A DNA stretch of 37,638 nucleotides, taken from Verrucomicrobiota bacterium. Lineage in GTDB: Bacteria; Verrucomicrobiota; Verrucomicrobiia; Limisphaerales; UBA9464. The number at the start of each line of letters is the position of its first letter. The stretch's first letter is position 1. The position numbers were made by a program, and so were the translations under genes. The notes beneath the pieces were generated by a model, which was given only the letters and a program-made list of their open reading frames with translations, was not told the DNA's origin and did no database searches. This document shows, one piece after another, positions 8,076-17,055 of the stretch. Location of the stretch: assembly GCA_008933025.1 (NCBI GenBank), contig WBXI01000012.1, positions 1-37,638 of the forward strand, in the 5' to 3' direction.

Positions 8076-9332
8076 TCAGGGAAACAACCCGCGCGCCCGC
8101 TTCGCTTCCCACACCCGCTTCACGCCGAGCGACATCGCCGCCATGCGCATGGTGACGTTCCGTTTCCGCGCCGTCAGCAACGTCTGCTGGTACGCGCCCT
8201 CCAACAGCCGGAACAACCGGTCGGTCACTTCGGATTCGGTCCAGAAGAAGCTCTGGAGATCCTGGACCCACTCGAAGTAGCTCGCCACCACGCCTCCCGC
8301 GTTGCACAGGATGTCCGGAATCACGAATACCTCGGGCCGCCCCGCCAGGATGGCGTCCGCGTCGGGCGTCACCGGGCCGTTCGCGCCCTCGGCGAGGACC
8401 CGGCAGCGCAGGCGCCCCGCGTTTTCGCCCGTGATCTGCCGTTCCATCGCCGCCGGCACCAGCACGTCGCACGGCAGTTCCAGCAACGCCGCGTTGTCGA
8501 TCGGTTCGCCCCCGCCGAAATCCGCCATCGTCCGGTGCGCCGCCACGTGGGATTCCAGCGCGCGCAGGTCGAGCCCGGCCGCGTTGTACGTGCCCCCGCT
8601 CACGTCGCTCGCGGCGATCACCCTCGCGCCGTGCCGCGCCAGCGAGTAGGCCGCGTGCGAACCCACGTTGCCGAATCCCTGGATGACCGCGGTGGCGCCC
8701 GATTGATCGATGCCCAGCGTCTCGAAGGCGCGCCCGACCAGATAGCCGACCCCGCGCCCCGTCGCCTCGCGCCGTCCCAGCGAACCGCCCAGCACGATGG
8801 GCTTCCCCGTCACCACGCCCGGCACGCAATGCCCCATGTGCGTCGAGTAGGTGTCCATCATCCAGGCCATGGTCTGCTCGTTGGTCCCCAGATCCGGGGC
8901 CGGGATGTCGATCTGCGGCCCGATGAACGGGATCAGTTCCTGGGTGTACCGCCGCGTCAGTCGTTCGAGTTCGCCGGACGACAACGATCCCGGGTCGACC
9001 GTGACGCCGCCTTTGGCACCACCGTATGGCAATCCCATCAACGCGCATTTCCAACTCATCCACATCGCCAGCGCCGCCACCTCGCCGAGGCGCACGTCGG
9101 GATGATAGCGGATCCCGCCCTTGGTCGGCCCGAGCGAGAGGTGGTGCTGGACCCGGTACCCCGGGAACACCGTGGTGGTGCCGTCGTCGCGACGGAGCGG
9201 CACCGCCACGGTGAGCGAACGCTTCGGGTATTTGAGACGGTCCCGTTCCGCGACGGGAATCTCGAGGTGTTCGGCCACCAGGTCGAATTGCCGGACGGCC
9301 ATGTCGAAGGTGGGGTGGGCGTAGACATCCAT
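8076..9332 (-). CDS. gdhA: Glu/Leu/Phe/Val dehydrogenase, likely glutamate dehydrogenase
   Basis: This 418-residue cytoplasmic enzyme has the normal length for a hexameric NAD(P)-dependent glutamate dehydrogenase, which interconverts glutamate with 2-oxoglutarate and ammonium. Substrate-site motifs are present: GPTKGGIRYHP (Lys71), SWKCALMGLPYGGAKGG (Lys95 and catalytic Lys107) and PAPDLGTNEQTMAWMMD (Asp147). The nucleotide-binding loop GFGNVG is at 219-224, followed by an Asp near residue 243 at the end of the next strand, suggestive of NAD preference. The ATG at 9332 is preceded by AAGGAA at a good distance. It is transcribed divergently from the gene at 9468, and the broken secreted-protein gene lies 93 bp downstream on the same strand. 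Glutamate specificity over other amino acids is inferred. Confidence 0.93.
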   Translation of the reverse strand: MDVYAHPTFDMAVRQFDLVAEHLEIPVAERDRLKYPKRSLTVAVPLRRDDGTTTVFPGYRVQHHLSLGPTKGGIRYHPDVRLGEVAALAMWMSWKCALMGLPYGGAKGGVTVDPGSLSSGELERLTRRYTQELIPFIGPQIDIPAPDLGTNEQTMAWMMDTYSTHMGHCVPGVVTGKPIVLGGSLGRREATGRGVGYLVGRAFETLGIDQSGATAVIQGFGNVGSHAAYSLARHGARVIAASDVSGGTYNAAGLDLRALESHVAAHRTMADFGGGEPIDNAALLELPCDVLVPAAMERQITGENAGRLRCRVLAEGANGPVTPDADAILAGRPEVFVIPDILCNAGGVVASYFEWVQDLQSFFWTESEVTDRLFRLLEGAYQQTLLTARKRNVTMRMAAMSLGVKRVWEAKRARGLFP

Positions 9333-9402
9333 GGGTCGTGTTCCTTGGACCCAATCTGGTTCGCGCCGGCGCGGCGCGCCAGTCCCGCCTGGAACCGCCG
9401 GG

Positions 9403-9431
9403 GTCCCGGGGAGGACACCCAACCCCGGGAC
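9403..9431. promoter_or_regulatory. Perfect 9-bp inverted repeat between divergent genes
   Basis: GTCCCGGGG (9403-9411) and CCCCGGGAC (9423-9431) are exact reverse complements separated by 11 nt. The dyad sits in the 135-bp gap between the divergently transcribed dehydrogenase and the glycosidase-like gene, about 70 bp from the first and 36 bp from the second start. It could be an operator for either gene or a leader hairpin for the + strand gene. No T-run follows, so a terminator is unlikely. Confidence 0.4.
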
Positions 9432-9467
9432 TCGCCGGCGCGCCCGGCGCTTGTCAGGATGCGTCCC

Positions 9468-10937
9468 ATGTTCCCCCGCTTCCGCCGTTTCGTCGGATGT
9501 TGCCTTGCCGCCGCGGGCCTCGCCTTCGTCGTCTGCCGGGCCGCCGGTACCGCCGATTCCGAGGTGTGCATCATCGGTTCCCGGCTCGAGCTCTTCGCCG
9601 ACGACTCGCTGGTGGGGCGTCTCGACGGCACCGCGCTGCGGCTCCACGCACCCTGTCCGGCCGGCGAGGCGATCCGCTTCGACCAACCGTGGGAAGGCGC
9701 GTTCGCCGGTTACGTGACGGTGATCCAGGACGACGCCCGGTACCTGATGTACTACCGCGGTTTGCCGGTGTCGGTCGCCGACGGCACCACCAACGAGGTC
9801 ACCTGCCTTGCCACCAGCGACGACGGCATCCGGTGGCGGAAGCCCGCGCTGGGTCTGTACGAGGTGCATGGCACGCGTTCCAACAACGTGGTCTTGGCCG
9901 CGCAGCCGCCGTTCTCGCACAATTTCGCGCCGTTCCTCGACCGGCGTCCCGGGATCCCCGCGGACGAACGCTTCAAGGCCTTCGCGGGCACCTCGTCCAC
10001 CGGCCTCCACGTCTTCGCTTCGGCGGACGGCACCCGCTGGCGACGGTGGAGCCCGGGTCCGGTCATCACCCGGGGAGCGTTCGATTCGCAGAACGTCGGG
10101 TTCTGGTCGGAATTGGAGGGTCGTTACGTGGTCTACGTCCGGACATGGACCGGCGGGGAGTTCGCGGGCTTCCGCACCATCAGCCGCGCGGAATCCACGG
10201 ATCTCCTGCGATGGTCGAGGCCGATGGCCATGTCGTTCGGCGGGACGCCGATGGAACACCTGTACACCAGCCAGACGCACCCTTACTTCCGCGCGCCGCA
10301 CCTGTACGTGGCCACCCCCATGCGGTTCGTGCCCGGGCGCCGCGTGCTGTCGCCGGCACAGGCACGGGATCTGGGCGTCGATCCCGACTACGCGGGCGAT
10401 GCCGCGGAGACCGTGTTCATGACGTCCCGCGGCGGGTACCGCTATTTCCGCACGTTCATGGAGGGGTTCATCCGGCCGGGAACCGACCCCGGCAACTGGG
10501 CGTCGCGCGCGGGGATGTCGGCGTCGGGGGTGATCCCGACGGGGCCGGCGGAGATGTCGCTGTTCAAGCAGGCCCACTACGCGCAGCCGAGCGCGCGATT
10601 GGATCGCTACACGCTGCGGACCGACGGGTTCGCGTCGGTGCACGCGCCGTTCGAAGGCGGGGAATTCACGACCCGGGCGCTGCGGTTCACGGGGACGGAA
10701 CTGGTCCTGAACGTGGGCACGGGAGCGGCCGGCGGGGTGCGGGTGGAGATCCAGGACGCCGACGGGAATCCGGTTCCCGGACACGCGCTCGCGGATGCCG
10801 AGGAGTTGGCGGGGGACGACATCGCGCGCGTGGCGCGGTGGAAATCCGGACCCGGGCTCGGCGCGGCGGTGGGCCGGGTGGTGCGCCTTCGGTTCGCGAT
10901 GAAGGACGCGGACCTGTATTCGATGCGGTTCCGGTGA
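9468..10937 (+). CDS. Secreted glycosidase-like five-bladed propeller protein
   Basis: This 489-residue protein begins with a signal peptide (Arg-rich start, hydrophobic LAAAGLAFVVC, probable cleavage near CRAAG). The body has repeated propeller motifs such as ARYLMYYRG, ATSDDGIRWRKP, DERFKAFAGTSS and HVFASADGTRWRRW, typical of the GH32/GH43/GH68-like five-bladed fold and of sialidase-like proteins in Planctomycetota and Verrucomicrobiota. The last 90 residues form a small beta domain (FTGTELVLNVGTG to ADLYSMRF). I cannot assign the catalytic acids, so substrate and even activity are open; cleavage or binding of an external glycan is likely. ATG 9468 is chosen because AGGA lies 8 bp upstream; an in-frame ATG at 9459 is less well placed. 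It is followed 46 bp later by dgt, probably a separate function. Confidence 0.65.
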   Translation: MFPRFRRFVGCCLAAAGLAFVVCRAAGTADSEVCIIGSRLELFADDSLVGRLDGTALRLHAPCPAGEAIRFDQPWEGAFAGYVTVIQDDARYLMYYRGLPVSVADGTTNEVTCLATSDDGIRWRKPALGLYEVHGTRSNNVVLAAQPPFSHNFAPFLDRRPGIPADERFKAFAGTSSTGLHVFASADGTRWRRWSPGPVITRGAFDSQNVGFWSELEGRYVVYVRTWTGGEFAGFRTISRAESTDLLRWSRPMAMSFGGTPMEHLYTSQTHPYFRAPHLYVATPMRFVPGRRVLSPAQARDLGVDPDYAGDAAETVFMTSRGGYRYFRTFMEGFIRPGTDPGNWASRAGMSASGVIPTGPAEMSLFKQAHYAQPSARLDRYTLRTDGFASVHAPFEGGEFTTRALRFTGTELVLNVGTGAAGGVRVEIQDADGNPVPGHALADAEELAGDDIARVARWKSGPGLGAAVGRVVRLRFAMKDADLYSMRFR

Positions 10938-10983
10938 AACTGAACGCTTGAATCCGCGCGGCGCTGGGACGGCATAGTGGGGC

Positions 10984-12153
10984 ATGCCGGTAACGCGACC
11001 CGAACTGGAGGAGCGCGAGACCCGCCTGCTCGCGCCCCACGCGCAGACCAGCGCGGCGACGCGCGGCCGCGCGCATCCCGAGGAACCGCCCACGTGGCGC
11101 ACCCAGTTCCAGCGTGACCGCGACCGGGTCATCCACAGCCGGGCGTTTCGCCGGCTCGAGTACAAGACCCAGGTTTTCCTCAACGGCACCGGCGACCACC
11201 TGCGCACGCGGCTCACCCACACGATGGAAGTCGCCGCGATCTCGAGGAACATCGCGCGTGCGCTGCGGTTGAACGAGGACCTGGTGGAGACCATCGCGCT
11301 GGCCCACGACCTCGGCCACTCGCCGTTCGGGCACAAGGGCGAGTTCATGCTCGACCGCCTGATGCGCGATCACGGCGGGTTCGACCACAATCGCCAGAGC
11401 CTCCGGGTCGTCGACGCGCTCGAGCGGAAGTACCCGCGGTTCGCGGGGCTGAACCTCAGCTGGGAAGTGCGCGAGGGGTTGGCCAAACACGACGTTGGCT
11501 TCGAGGTGCCCGCGGGGCAGGCGCCGTTCGTTCATCTGCAGCCGTCGCTCGAGGCGCAGATCGCGAACCTGGCCGACGAGGTCACCTATTACAGCCATGA
11601 TCTGGACGATGGCCTGGAGTCGGGACTGCTCGACGAGCGGCGCCTGCTGGAGGACGTGGAGGTCTGGGCGACCGCGGCCGCCGAGGTCAAACGCCGGTTC
11701 GGCCGGTTGCCGGCGGAGAGTCGGCGCTACTACACGATCCGCGAGATCATCGACCGCCAGGTGACGGACGTGGTGCTGACGACCGAGGCGCGGGTCGCGG
11801 CGGCCGGGGTGAAGACGGCCGACGAGGTGCGCGGCTGCCGGCGCGCGCTGGCGAGCCACAGCCCGGAACGCCGGCGACAAAACCTGCAGTTGAGAAAGTA
11901 CCTCTACCGGAACCTCTACTACCATCCCGAGGTCGCCGAACCCAACCGCCGCGCCGTGAAGATGCTCGGGGAATTGTTCCAGCACTTCGCGAAGCACCCC
12001 GGGGAAATGCCGCGTGCCGACCGCGCGCGCATGGGGCGGGACGGTTTGCACCGGACGGTCTGCGACTATCTGGCCAGCATGACCGACCGCTTCTGCATCG
12101 AGGAACATCACCGCCTCTTCGGCCTCCACCTCGGCGGGTTCAAACCGCGGTGA
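10984..12153 (+). CDS. dgt: dGTP triphosphohydrolase-like HD-domain protein
   Basis: This 389-residue protein belongs to the shorter dGTPase family, which hydrolyses dNTPs to deoxynucleoside and triphosphate and so controls nucleotide pools. Family marks are visible: FQRDRDRVIHSRAFRRLEYKTQVF, GDHLRTRLTHT, the metal ligands His79, His108 and Asp109 in ALAHDLGHSPFGHKGE, and the late Asp198 in ANLADEVTYYSHDLDD. These make a complete H...HD...D metal site. The protein matches the 380-400 residue bacterial group rather than the longer E. coli enzyme. The ATG at 10984 lies just after GGGG. Its stop overlaps the GTG start of recG (12150-12153), so the two are probably co-transcribed. Confidence 0.93.
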   Translation: MPVTRPELEERETRLLAPHAQTSAATRGRAHPEEPPTWRTQFQRDRDRVIHSRAFRRLEYKTQVFLNGTGDHLRTRLTHTMEVAAISRNIARALRLNEDLVETIALAHDLGHSPFGHKGEFMLDRLMRDHGGFDHNRQSLRVVDALERKYPRFAGLNLSWEVREGLAKHDVGFEVPAGQAPFVHLQPSLEAQIANLADEVTYYSHDLDDGLESGLLDERRLLEDVEVWATAAAEVKRRFGRLPAESRRYYTIREIIDRQVTDVVLTTEARVAAAGVKTADEVRGCRRALASHSPERRRQNLQLRKYLYRNLYYHPEVAEPNRRAVKMLGELFQHFAKHPGEMPRADRARMGRDGLHRTVCDYLASMTDRFCIEEHHRLFGLHLGGFKPR

Positions 12154-14192
12154 AACCCGCGATCGGTTTGCCCGCCACCCATCCGGACGCCATCCTGCCC
12201 GCCGTGTCCGCGACCGACCGCACGACCGAACCCGGCGACTCGCCGATGGACCTCCCGGTGACCGCCATCCCGGGCGTCGGCGCGGAGCGTGCCGCGCAAT
12301 TGCGGCGGCTCGACGTCGTCACCGTGGGCGACCTGCTGTTGCACCGGCCGCGGCGCCACGAGGATCGCCGGGCATTCCTGCCGATCCGCGGGGTGAAACT
12401 CGGGGAACCCGCATTGGCCCGTGGCCGGATCATCGCCGCCGGCGTCAACCGGTTCCGCGGCGGGACCCGCTCGGTCTACGAGTTCATCCTGGACGATGGC
12501 ACCGCCCGTCTCCACTGCCGGTGGTGGAACCTGCCGTTCATGGAACGGTTCTTCGCCGTCGGCGACGAGGTGATGGTGTTCGGCAAACCCAATTCCCTGA
12601 GGCCGCCGACCATGGACCATCCCGAAACCGAGAAGGTCGAGGCCGGCGACGAGGCCCCGCTGCATCTGGACCGCGTCGTGCCGGTCCATCCCGCGACGGA
12701 GGGGCTTTCGACGCGGGTGTTGCGCTCGATCGTCTGGCGCGCCATCGAACGCTTCGGCGCCGCCGTGCCCGAGCGCGTGCCCGCCTTGGTCCCGGTGGGG
12801 CCGGCCCCGGATGGATGGCCATCCCGTGCCGAGGCCATCCGCACCCTGCATTTCCCCGTCGAACCCGCCGACGTCGAGCGGGCCCGGGAACGTCTGTCAC
12901 TCGACGAGTTCGTCGCCCTCCTGCTCGAGATCCGGCGCCGCCGCCGGAATCTCGAGCTCCATGCGCGGGCCATCCCTTGCGGCGGGGACAACCGATTCAT
13001 CCGTCCGTTCCTGGTGTCCCTCGGGTTCAGGCTGACCGACGCCCAGACGCGGGTGCTGCGCGAGATCCGGGCCGATCTGTCGGGTGCAGTCCCGATGCGG
13101 CGGCTGCTGCAGGGCGACGTCGGGTCCGGGAAAACCGTGGTGGCGGCGTGCGCGGCGCTCATGGCGGCGGAGGGCGGGTGGAACGTCGCGGTGATGGCAC
13201 CGACGGAAATCCTCGCCGCGCAATGGGCGGCCAATCTCACGCGCTGGTTCGTGCCGCTCGGCATCGCCGTCGATCTCCGGACCGGTTCGCAGAAGGAAGC
13301 GGCCGGGGCCCCCGGTTCCGCGCCCCGGATCACGGTGGGCACGCACGCGTTGATCCAACGCGGGGCGACCTTCGACCGACTCGGGCTCGTGGTGATCGAC
13401 GAACAACACAAGTTCGGCGTGGCCCAGCGCGAGGCGTTGGTCCGCAAGGGCCGCTATCCCCATCTGCTGGTGATGACCGCCACGCCCATCCCGCGCACCC
13501 TGGCCCTGTCGCTCTACGGCGACCTCGATGTCAGCGTCATCGATTCCATGCCGTCGGGACGCGGTCGCATCCGGACCCACGTGCGGGGAACCGACGCCTT
13601 GCCGAAAGTCTGGGAATTCGTCCGCCGCGAGCTCGAGGCGGGACGCCAAGCCTACGTGGTCTACGCGAGGGTGGACGAATCCGAGCACGACGAGGTGAAG
13701 GCGGTGACGCGCGAACTGGACCGTGTGCGCGCGGCCTTGGCTCCGCATTCGGTGGGGCTCCTGCACGGGCAGATGCCCCCGCGGGACAAGGACAAGGTCA
13801 TGGAATCGTTCCGCTCGGGGACGACCCGGGTGTTGGTGGCCACGACGGTGATCGAGGTCGGCGTGGACGTTGCCAATGCCACGGTGATGGTCATCGAGAA
13901 CGCGGAACAGTTCGGCCTCGCTCAATTGCACCAATTGCGGGGCCGCGTCGGCCGGGGTGCGCACGAATCCCACTGCATCCTGGTGGCCGAACAAAAGACC
14001 GACGCCTCGAAGCAGCGGTTGGCGATCATGGCGGCGACGAACGACGGCTTCGAGTTGGCGGAGGCCGACCTGCGGTTGCGGGGCGCCGGGGAGTTGGTGG
14101 GCAAGGCCCAGAGCGGCATGCCGCCGATGCGCTTCGGCGACCTGCAGGCGGACCGCGCGTTGCTCGAACGCGCGCGTGGATGGGTGGGGTAG
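12150..14192 (+). CDS. recG: ATP-dependent DNA helicase RecG
   Basis: A 680-residue superfamily 2 helicase that remodels stalled replication forks and branch-migrates Holliday junctions; length matches RecG (about 690). The N-terminal wedge region contains IPGVGAERAAQL and VGDLLLHRPRRHEDR. Helicase motifs follow: Walker A GDVGSGKT near residues 321-330, the DExQ-type box VIDEQHKFG near 413-420, MTATPIPRTLALSLYGDLD, and the late motifs TTVIEVGVDVANATVMVIENAEQFGLAQLHQLRGRVGRG. The GTG at 12150 overlaps the dgt stop; the first 32 residues look unconserved, and an ATG at 12246 (just before LPVTAIPGVG) is a reasonable alternative start. No damage is seen. Confidence 0.95.
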   Translation: MKPAIGLPATHPDAILPAVSATDRTTEPGDSPMDLPVTAIPGVGAERAAQLRRLDVVTVGDLLLHRPRRHEDRRAFLPIRGVKLGEPALARGRIIAAGVNRFRGGTRSVYEFILDDGTARLHCRWWNLPFMERFFAVGDEVMVFGKPNSLRPPTMDHPETEKVEAGDEAPLHLDRVVPVHPATEGLSTRVLRSIVWRAIERFGAAVPERVPALVPVGPAPDGWPSRAEAIRTLHFPVEPADVERARERLSLDEFVALLLEIRRRRRNLELHARAIPCGGDNRFIRPFLVSLGFRLTDAQTRVLREIRADLSGAVPMRRLLQGDVGSGKTVVAACAALMAAEGGWNVAVMAPTEILAAQWAANLTRWFVPLGIAVDLRTGSQKEAAGAPGSAPRITVGTHALIQRGATFDRLGLVVIDEQHKFGVAQREALVRKGRYPHLLVMTATPIPRTLALSLYGDLDVSVIDSMPSGRGRIRTHVRGTDALPKVWEFVRRELEAGRQAYVVYARVDESEHDEVKAVTRELDRVRAALAPHSVGLLHGQMPPRDKDKVMESFRSGTTRVLVATTVIEVGVDVANATVMVIENAEQFGLAQLHQLRGRVGRGAHESHCILVAEQKTDASKQRLAIMAATNDGFELAEADLRLRGAGELVGKAQSGMPPMRFGDLQADRALLERARGWVG

Positions 14193-14256
14193 CTTGGCCG
14201 CGACGCGGTGCCACCGGGAGGTTTGCCAATCGCCGAGGCTCTGCTAACCGTTGCCC

Positions 14257-15063
14257 ATGGCTCCCGACCGCTCGTTCGATTCCCGCCGGCAGGCCATGGC
14301 GTTCACGCTGATCGAGTTGCTGGTCGTCATCGCGATCATCGCCATCCTCGCCGGCATGTTGCTGCCCGCCTTGTCGAAGGCGAAGGCCAAGGCACTGGGC
14401 ATCGCGTGCGTCAACAACGGCAAACAGATGGGTCTCGCCACCTCGATGTACGTCCAGGAATCCGGCGTGTATCCCGGTTGCATCGACGTCCGGAACGGAA
14501 GCCCGACGTATGGCTCGTACCTGTGGCCACTGCGTCTGTTCTCCCAGATGGGCACCAACCGGCAGTCGTTCTGGTGCCCGGCCGGGCGACCCGAATGGCG
14601 TTGGGACACCAACGTCAACCGCACCCTCAAGAAGGGCATGAACTTCGTCGGCACCGGTCTCTCGCCCTTCCAGTCGGCGTTCTGCTACGGATACAACGAC
14701 TGGGGACTCCGCGATCCCGGCGTCCTGCCCCAGCTCGGACTCGGCGGCGACATCGGGCCCATGGCCGAGGTCAAGGAGTCCGCGGTGGTCGCGCCGTCGG
14801 AAATGATCATGCTGGCCGACAGCCGCACCGACACCAATTGGGACGGCAACATCGACCCCCGGCAGTCCGACCAATGGCCGGCCAAACGCCACACCGGCCG
14901 CACCATGCTGCAGTTTGCGGACGGCCATGCGGATACCGCGCGCCGAGCGGACGTGGTGAATCCCAAGTCCGAGCTGTGGCGCGCGCGGTGGTGCAACGAC
15001 AACCAACCGCACCTCGGCGACGGCGGCAACTGGGCCGGCGACCCGGGCAACACCAAGGACTGA
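14257..15063 (+). CDS. Prepilin-like H-X9-DG protein (type II secretion pseudopilin style)
   Basis: This protein of 268 residues has a short basic leader, then the prepilin cleavage and helix motif [16 protein letters not shown], followed by [16 protein letters not shown]. Near the C-terminus is [17 protein letters not shown], in which a His, nine residues and Asp-Gly fit the H-X9-DG element of the prepilin family expanded in Planctomycetota, Verrucomicrobiota and Lentisphaerota. It would be inserted in the inner membrane by its N-terminal helix and processed by a prepilin peptidase. These genes occur in many scattered copies per genome, and their roles are mostly unknown. The gene stands alone between recG and a secreted propeller gene. 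The ATG at 14257 is chosen; ATG 14296, directly before the helix, would leave too short a leader. A second family member is at 19703. Confidence 0.85.
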   Translation: MAPDRSFDSRRQAMAFTLIELLVVIAIIAILAGMLLPALSKAKAKALGIACVNNGKQMGLATSMYVQESGVYPGCIDVRNGSPTYGSYLWPLRLFSQMGTNRQSFWCPAGRPEWRWDTNVNRTLKKGMNFVGTGLSPFQSAFCYGYNDWGLRDPGVLPQLGLGGDIGPMAEVKESAVVAPSEMIMLADSRTDTNWDGNIDPRQSDQWPAKRHTGRTMLQFADGHADTARRADVVNPKSELWRARWCNDNQPHLGDGGNWAGDPGNTKD

Positions 15064-15202
15064 GCGCGCTCCGGAATCGCCGGAAGCATGGAATGGGTTC
15101 GGGGACGCGGGGTGCTTTCCCCATCCGTGACGTCATTCCAAGGGCCCATCTTTGCAGGCTTTGTCGTGGCGCGTTTCCGGATCCGGATACAAATTGCCCG
15201 CC

Positions 15203-16132
15203 ATGTCCCCCGCGTCCTCTGTCCCCCGTCCCCACGCATCCGTTTGGCGGACCGTCCTGCGGTTCGGTTTCGCCGCGTTTCTGTCGGTGGCCGCCCGCGC
15301 CGCCCATCCGTTCCTCTGTTGTGATCACAACGGCGGAAAGGTGTGCGTCGTGTCGGCTGCCGGTGCCATCGAGTGGGAGTATGCCTGCAAGCTTCCCCAG
15401 GACTGCTGGCGGCTTGCCAACGGCAACTACCTGTTCTGCTTCGTCAGCGGTGCCCTGGAGGTGACGCCCGACAAGAAAGTCGTCTGGGAATACAAGGCGC
15501 CGGACAAGGTCGAGGTGCATTCCTGCCAACCGTTGCCCAACGGGCGGGTGATGGTCCTCGAGTGTGGCACCAGTCGGATCGTCGAGGTCGACCGAAACGG
15601 CAAGGTGGCAAAGGAGATCAAGCTCGTCACCCTGCCGACCATCGGCGCCCACGGGCAGTTTCGCGGCGCGCGCAAGGCGTCCAACGGACACTATTTCGTG
15701 TGCTTCAAGGGGGAGGGCAAGATCGTGGAACTGGCCGGCGACGGCCGCGTGCTCCGCGAGATCAAGGTTCCGGGCGATCCCCACGAGGTCGTGCCCTTGC
15801 CCAAGGGACACTTGCTGGTCAGCTGCGGCGATGGGCACAGGGTCATCGAATTCGACAAGCACCTCAAAGTGGTGTGGGAACTCGCCGAGAACGATCTTCC
15901 GGGCAATCCCCTGCGTCTGACCACCGGTTGCCAGCGGTTGCCGAACGGCAACACCGTGGTCTGCAATTATCTCGGTCACGGGCATATCGGCGAACAACCG
16001 CAGTTCTTCGAGGTGACGCCGGGCAAGAAAGTGGTGTGGCAATTCGACGACCACGCCCATTTCAAGACGATCAACCAGATCCAGTTGCTCGATGTGCCCG
16101 GGAACGCCGCCAAGGGTGAACTCCATCGGTGA
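15203..16132 (+). CDS. Secreted PQQ/arylsulfotransferase-like beta-propeller protein
   Basis: This 309-residue protein has an N-terminal export signal (WRTVLRFGFAAFLSVAARA, cleavage probably after ARA). It then has repeated blades with the pattern LPNGRVMVLECG, SNGHYFVCFKG, LPKGHLLVSCGDG and LPNGNTVVCNYLG, each followed by a hydrophobic strand such as KVVWEYKA, KVVWELAE or KVVWQFDD. This is a propeller similar to PQQ-like and ASST-type repeat proteins. No catalytic histidine signature could be assigned, so an enzyme role is not claimed; a periplasmic binding or scaffold role is equally likely. ATG 15203 is chosen because it puts the signal peptide at the N-terminus; the frame is open further upstream. 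It stands alone, with 139 bp before it and a long gene-free stretch after. Confidence 0.7.
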   Translation: MSPASSVPRPHASVWRTVLRFGFAAFLSVAARAAHPFLCCDHNGGKVCVVSAAGAIEWEYACKLPQDCWRLANGNYLFCFVSGALEVTPDKKVVWEYKAPDKVEVHSCQPLPNGRVMVLECGTSRIVEVDRNGKVAKEIKLVTLPTIGAHGQFRGARKASNGHYFVCFKGEGKIVELAGDGRVLREIKVPGDPHEVVPLPKGHLLVSCGDGHRVIEFDKHLKVVWELAENDLPGNPLRLTTGCQRLPNGNTVVCNYLGHGHIGEQPQFFEVTPGKKVVWQFDDHAHFKTINQIQLLDVPGNAAKGELHR

Positions 16133-16473
16133 CGCCGCCGCGCGGTGATGTTCGGTAGCGGAGGCGTGGCGCCGGAGTAGTCCTTGTCATCGCCCATCTG
16201 GGTTGCGGCGGTCGGCCTGTCGGGATGCCCGCGATGGGAACCGGCCCAAGGCGTCCGACCGGGTGGATCCCGACGCTCTCGGGATGCGACCGCTCCGGCC
16301 GCGGCCGACGCCGGAGACCACATTGGCTCCGTTCGGGCCCCATCCCGGCTTCAGCCCCCCAAAGAGCGTTGGTCCGGCTTGGCGGTGCAGGCCGCCGAGT
16401 CGGAGCGATAGAAGCGGATGAAGCGGGATGGGCCGTCGAACCCCTGTCCCTGAGCCTTGGTCCGGAGAGCGGC

Positions 16474-16496
16474 CTCCCGCCGCCGCGGGAGTTTTT
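16474..16496 (+). terminator. Terminator-like hairpin in the gene-free interval
   Basis: CTCCCG (16474-16479) and CGGGAG (16486-16491) form a 6-bp GC-rich stem with a 6-nt loop, followed directly by TTTTT (16492-16496). This is the classic shape of an intrinsic terminator on the + strand. It lies 342 bp past the propeller gene stop, so it would end either a long 3' untranslated region or an unrecognised short transcript. Confidence 0.5.
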
Positions 16497-16977
16497 CCAG
16501 AGACCGCGTCTCCCCGGTGATTCCGTCCCTGCTTTGTTCCGGGAACCCGGTCGGCGACGGCCCGTGCGCGAGCCACCGCGTCCGACGTGGCGGCGTTTCC
16601 CATGTTTGTTGGACCACGATCCCGGTCGTTGCCTGGTCGTCGTCGCGGTTCCTTCGCCATCCGGCGGGGAAGATGTCCGGGTGGCACGCTCCTTTCAGGG
16701 CCGTCGAGGAGCGCCGCGATTGCGGGTGAATGTCCCCAGCGCCGAACCGGGGCGCATCCCGGTTCCGGGCGGGACCGACTTGGTCCAAGGTGTGTAAGGG
16801 AAACGACGACGTGCAATACGGGCAAAAAGCGTGGTTGCATGGGGCGGTCGTGGGGGTTGGCGTGGACGTTGCCCCGTCGTGTGTTGGACGCCATGGATCC
16901 CGAAAGGGTCTGGAAAAGACGTTTGGATTCCTTGAAACAAAGAATCATGGGATCCGTGAAAGGGAATATTGCCTGGG

Positions 16978-17021
16978 AACACGTGTTTCGATTGACCCTC
17001 GGGTTTGTGCACGTGTAAGGA
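16978..17021 (+). promoter_or_regulatory. Possible promoter flanked by two CACGTG palindromes
   Basis: TTGACC (16992-16997) could be a -35 element, with TAAGGA (17016-17021) as a weak -10 at 18-bp spacing. The palindrome AACACGTGTT (16978-16987) lies just upstream, and a second CACGTG (17010-17015) lies inside the spacer; their centres are exactly 30 bp apart, close to three helical turns. The tract is AT-rich compared with its surroundings and points toward the glycan cluster. The -10 match is poor, so the promoter is tentative. Confidence 0.3.
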
Positions 17022-17035
17022 TTACCTCGACGCAA

Positions 17036-17055
17036 GTAGTAATGGTCCATACTAC
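17036..17055. promoter_or_regulatory. 20-bp operator-like dyad upstream of the glycan cluster
   Basis: GTAGTA (17036-17041) and TACTAC (17050-17055) are exact reverse complements, and the centre contains TGGTCCA (17043-17049), itself a palindrome around one base. Only one extra A breaks full symmetry. It lies just downstream of the possible promoter and 81 bp before the preferred start of the first cluster gene, where a repressor site would fit. A leader hairpin is a second option. Confidence 0.4.

Noticed and set aside
16947-17018. Small + strand frame of 23 codons starting MGSVKGNIAWEH
   Set aside because: No clear ribosome site and it overlaps the possible promoter; a leader peptide cannot be excluded, but nothing supports it.
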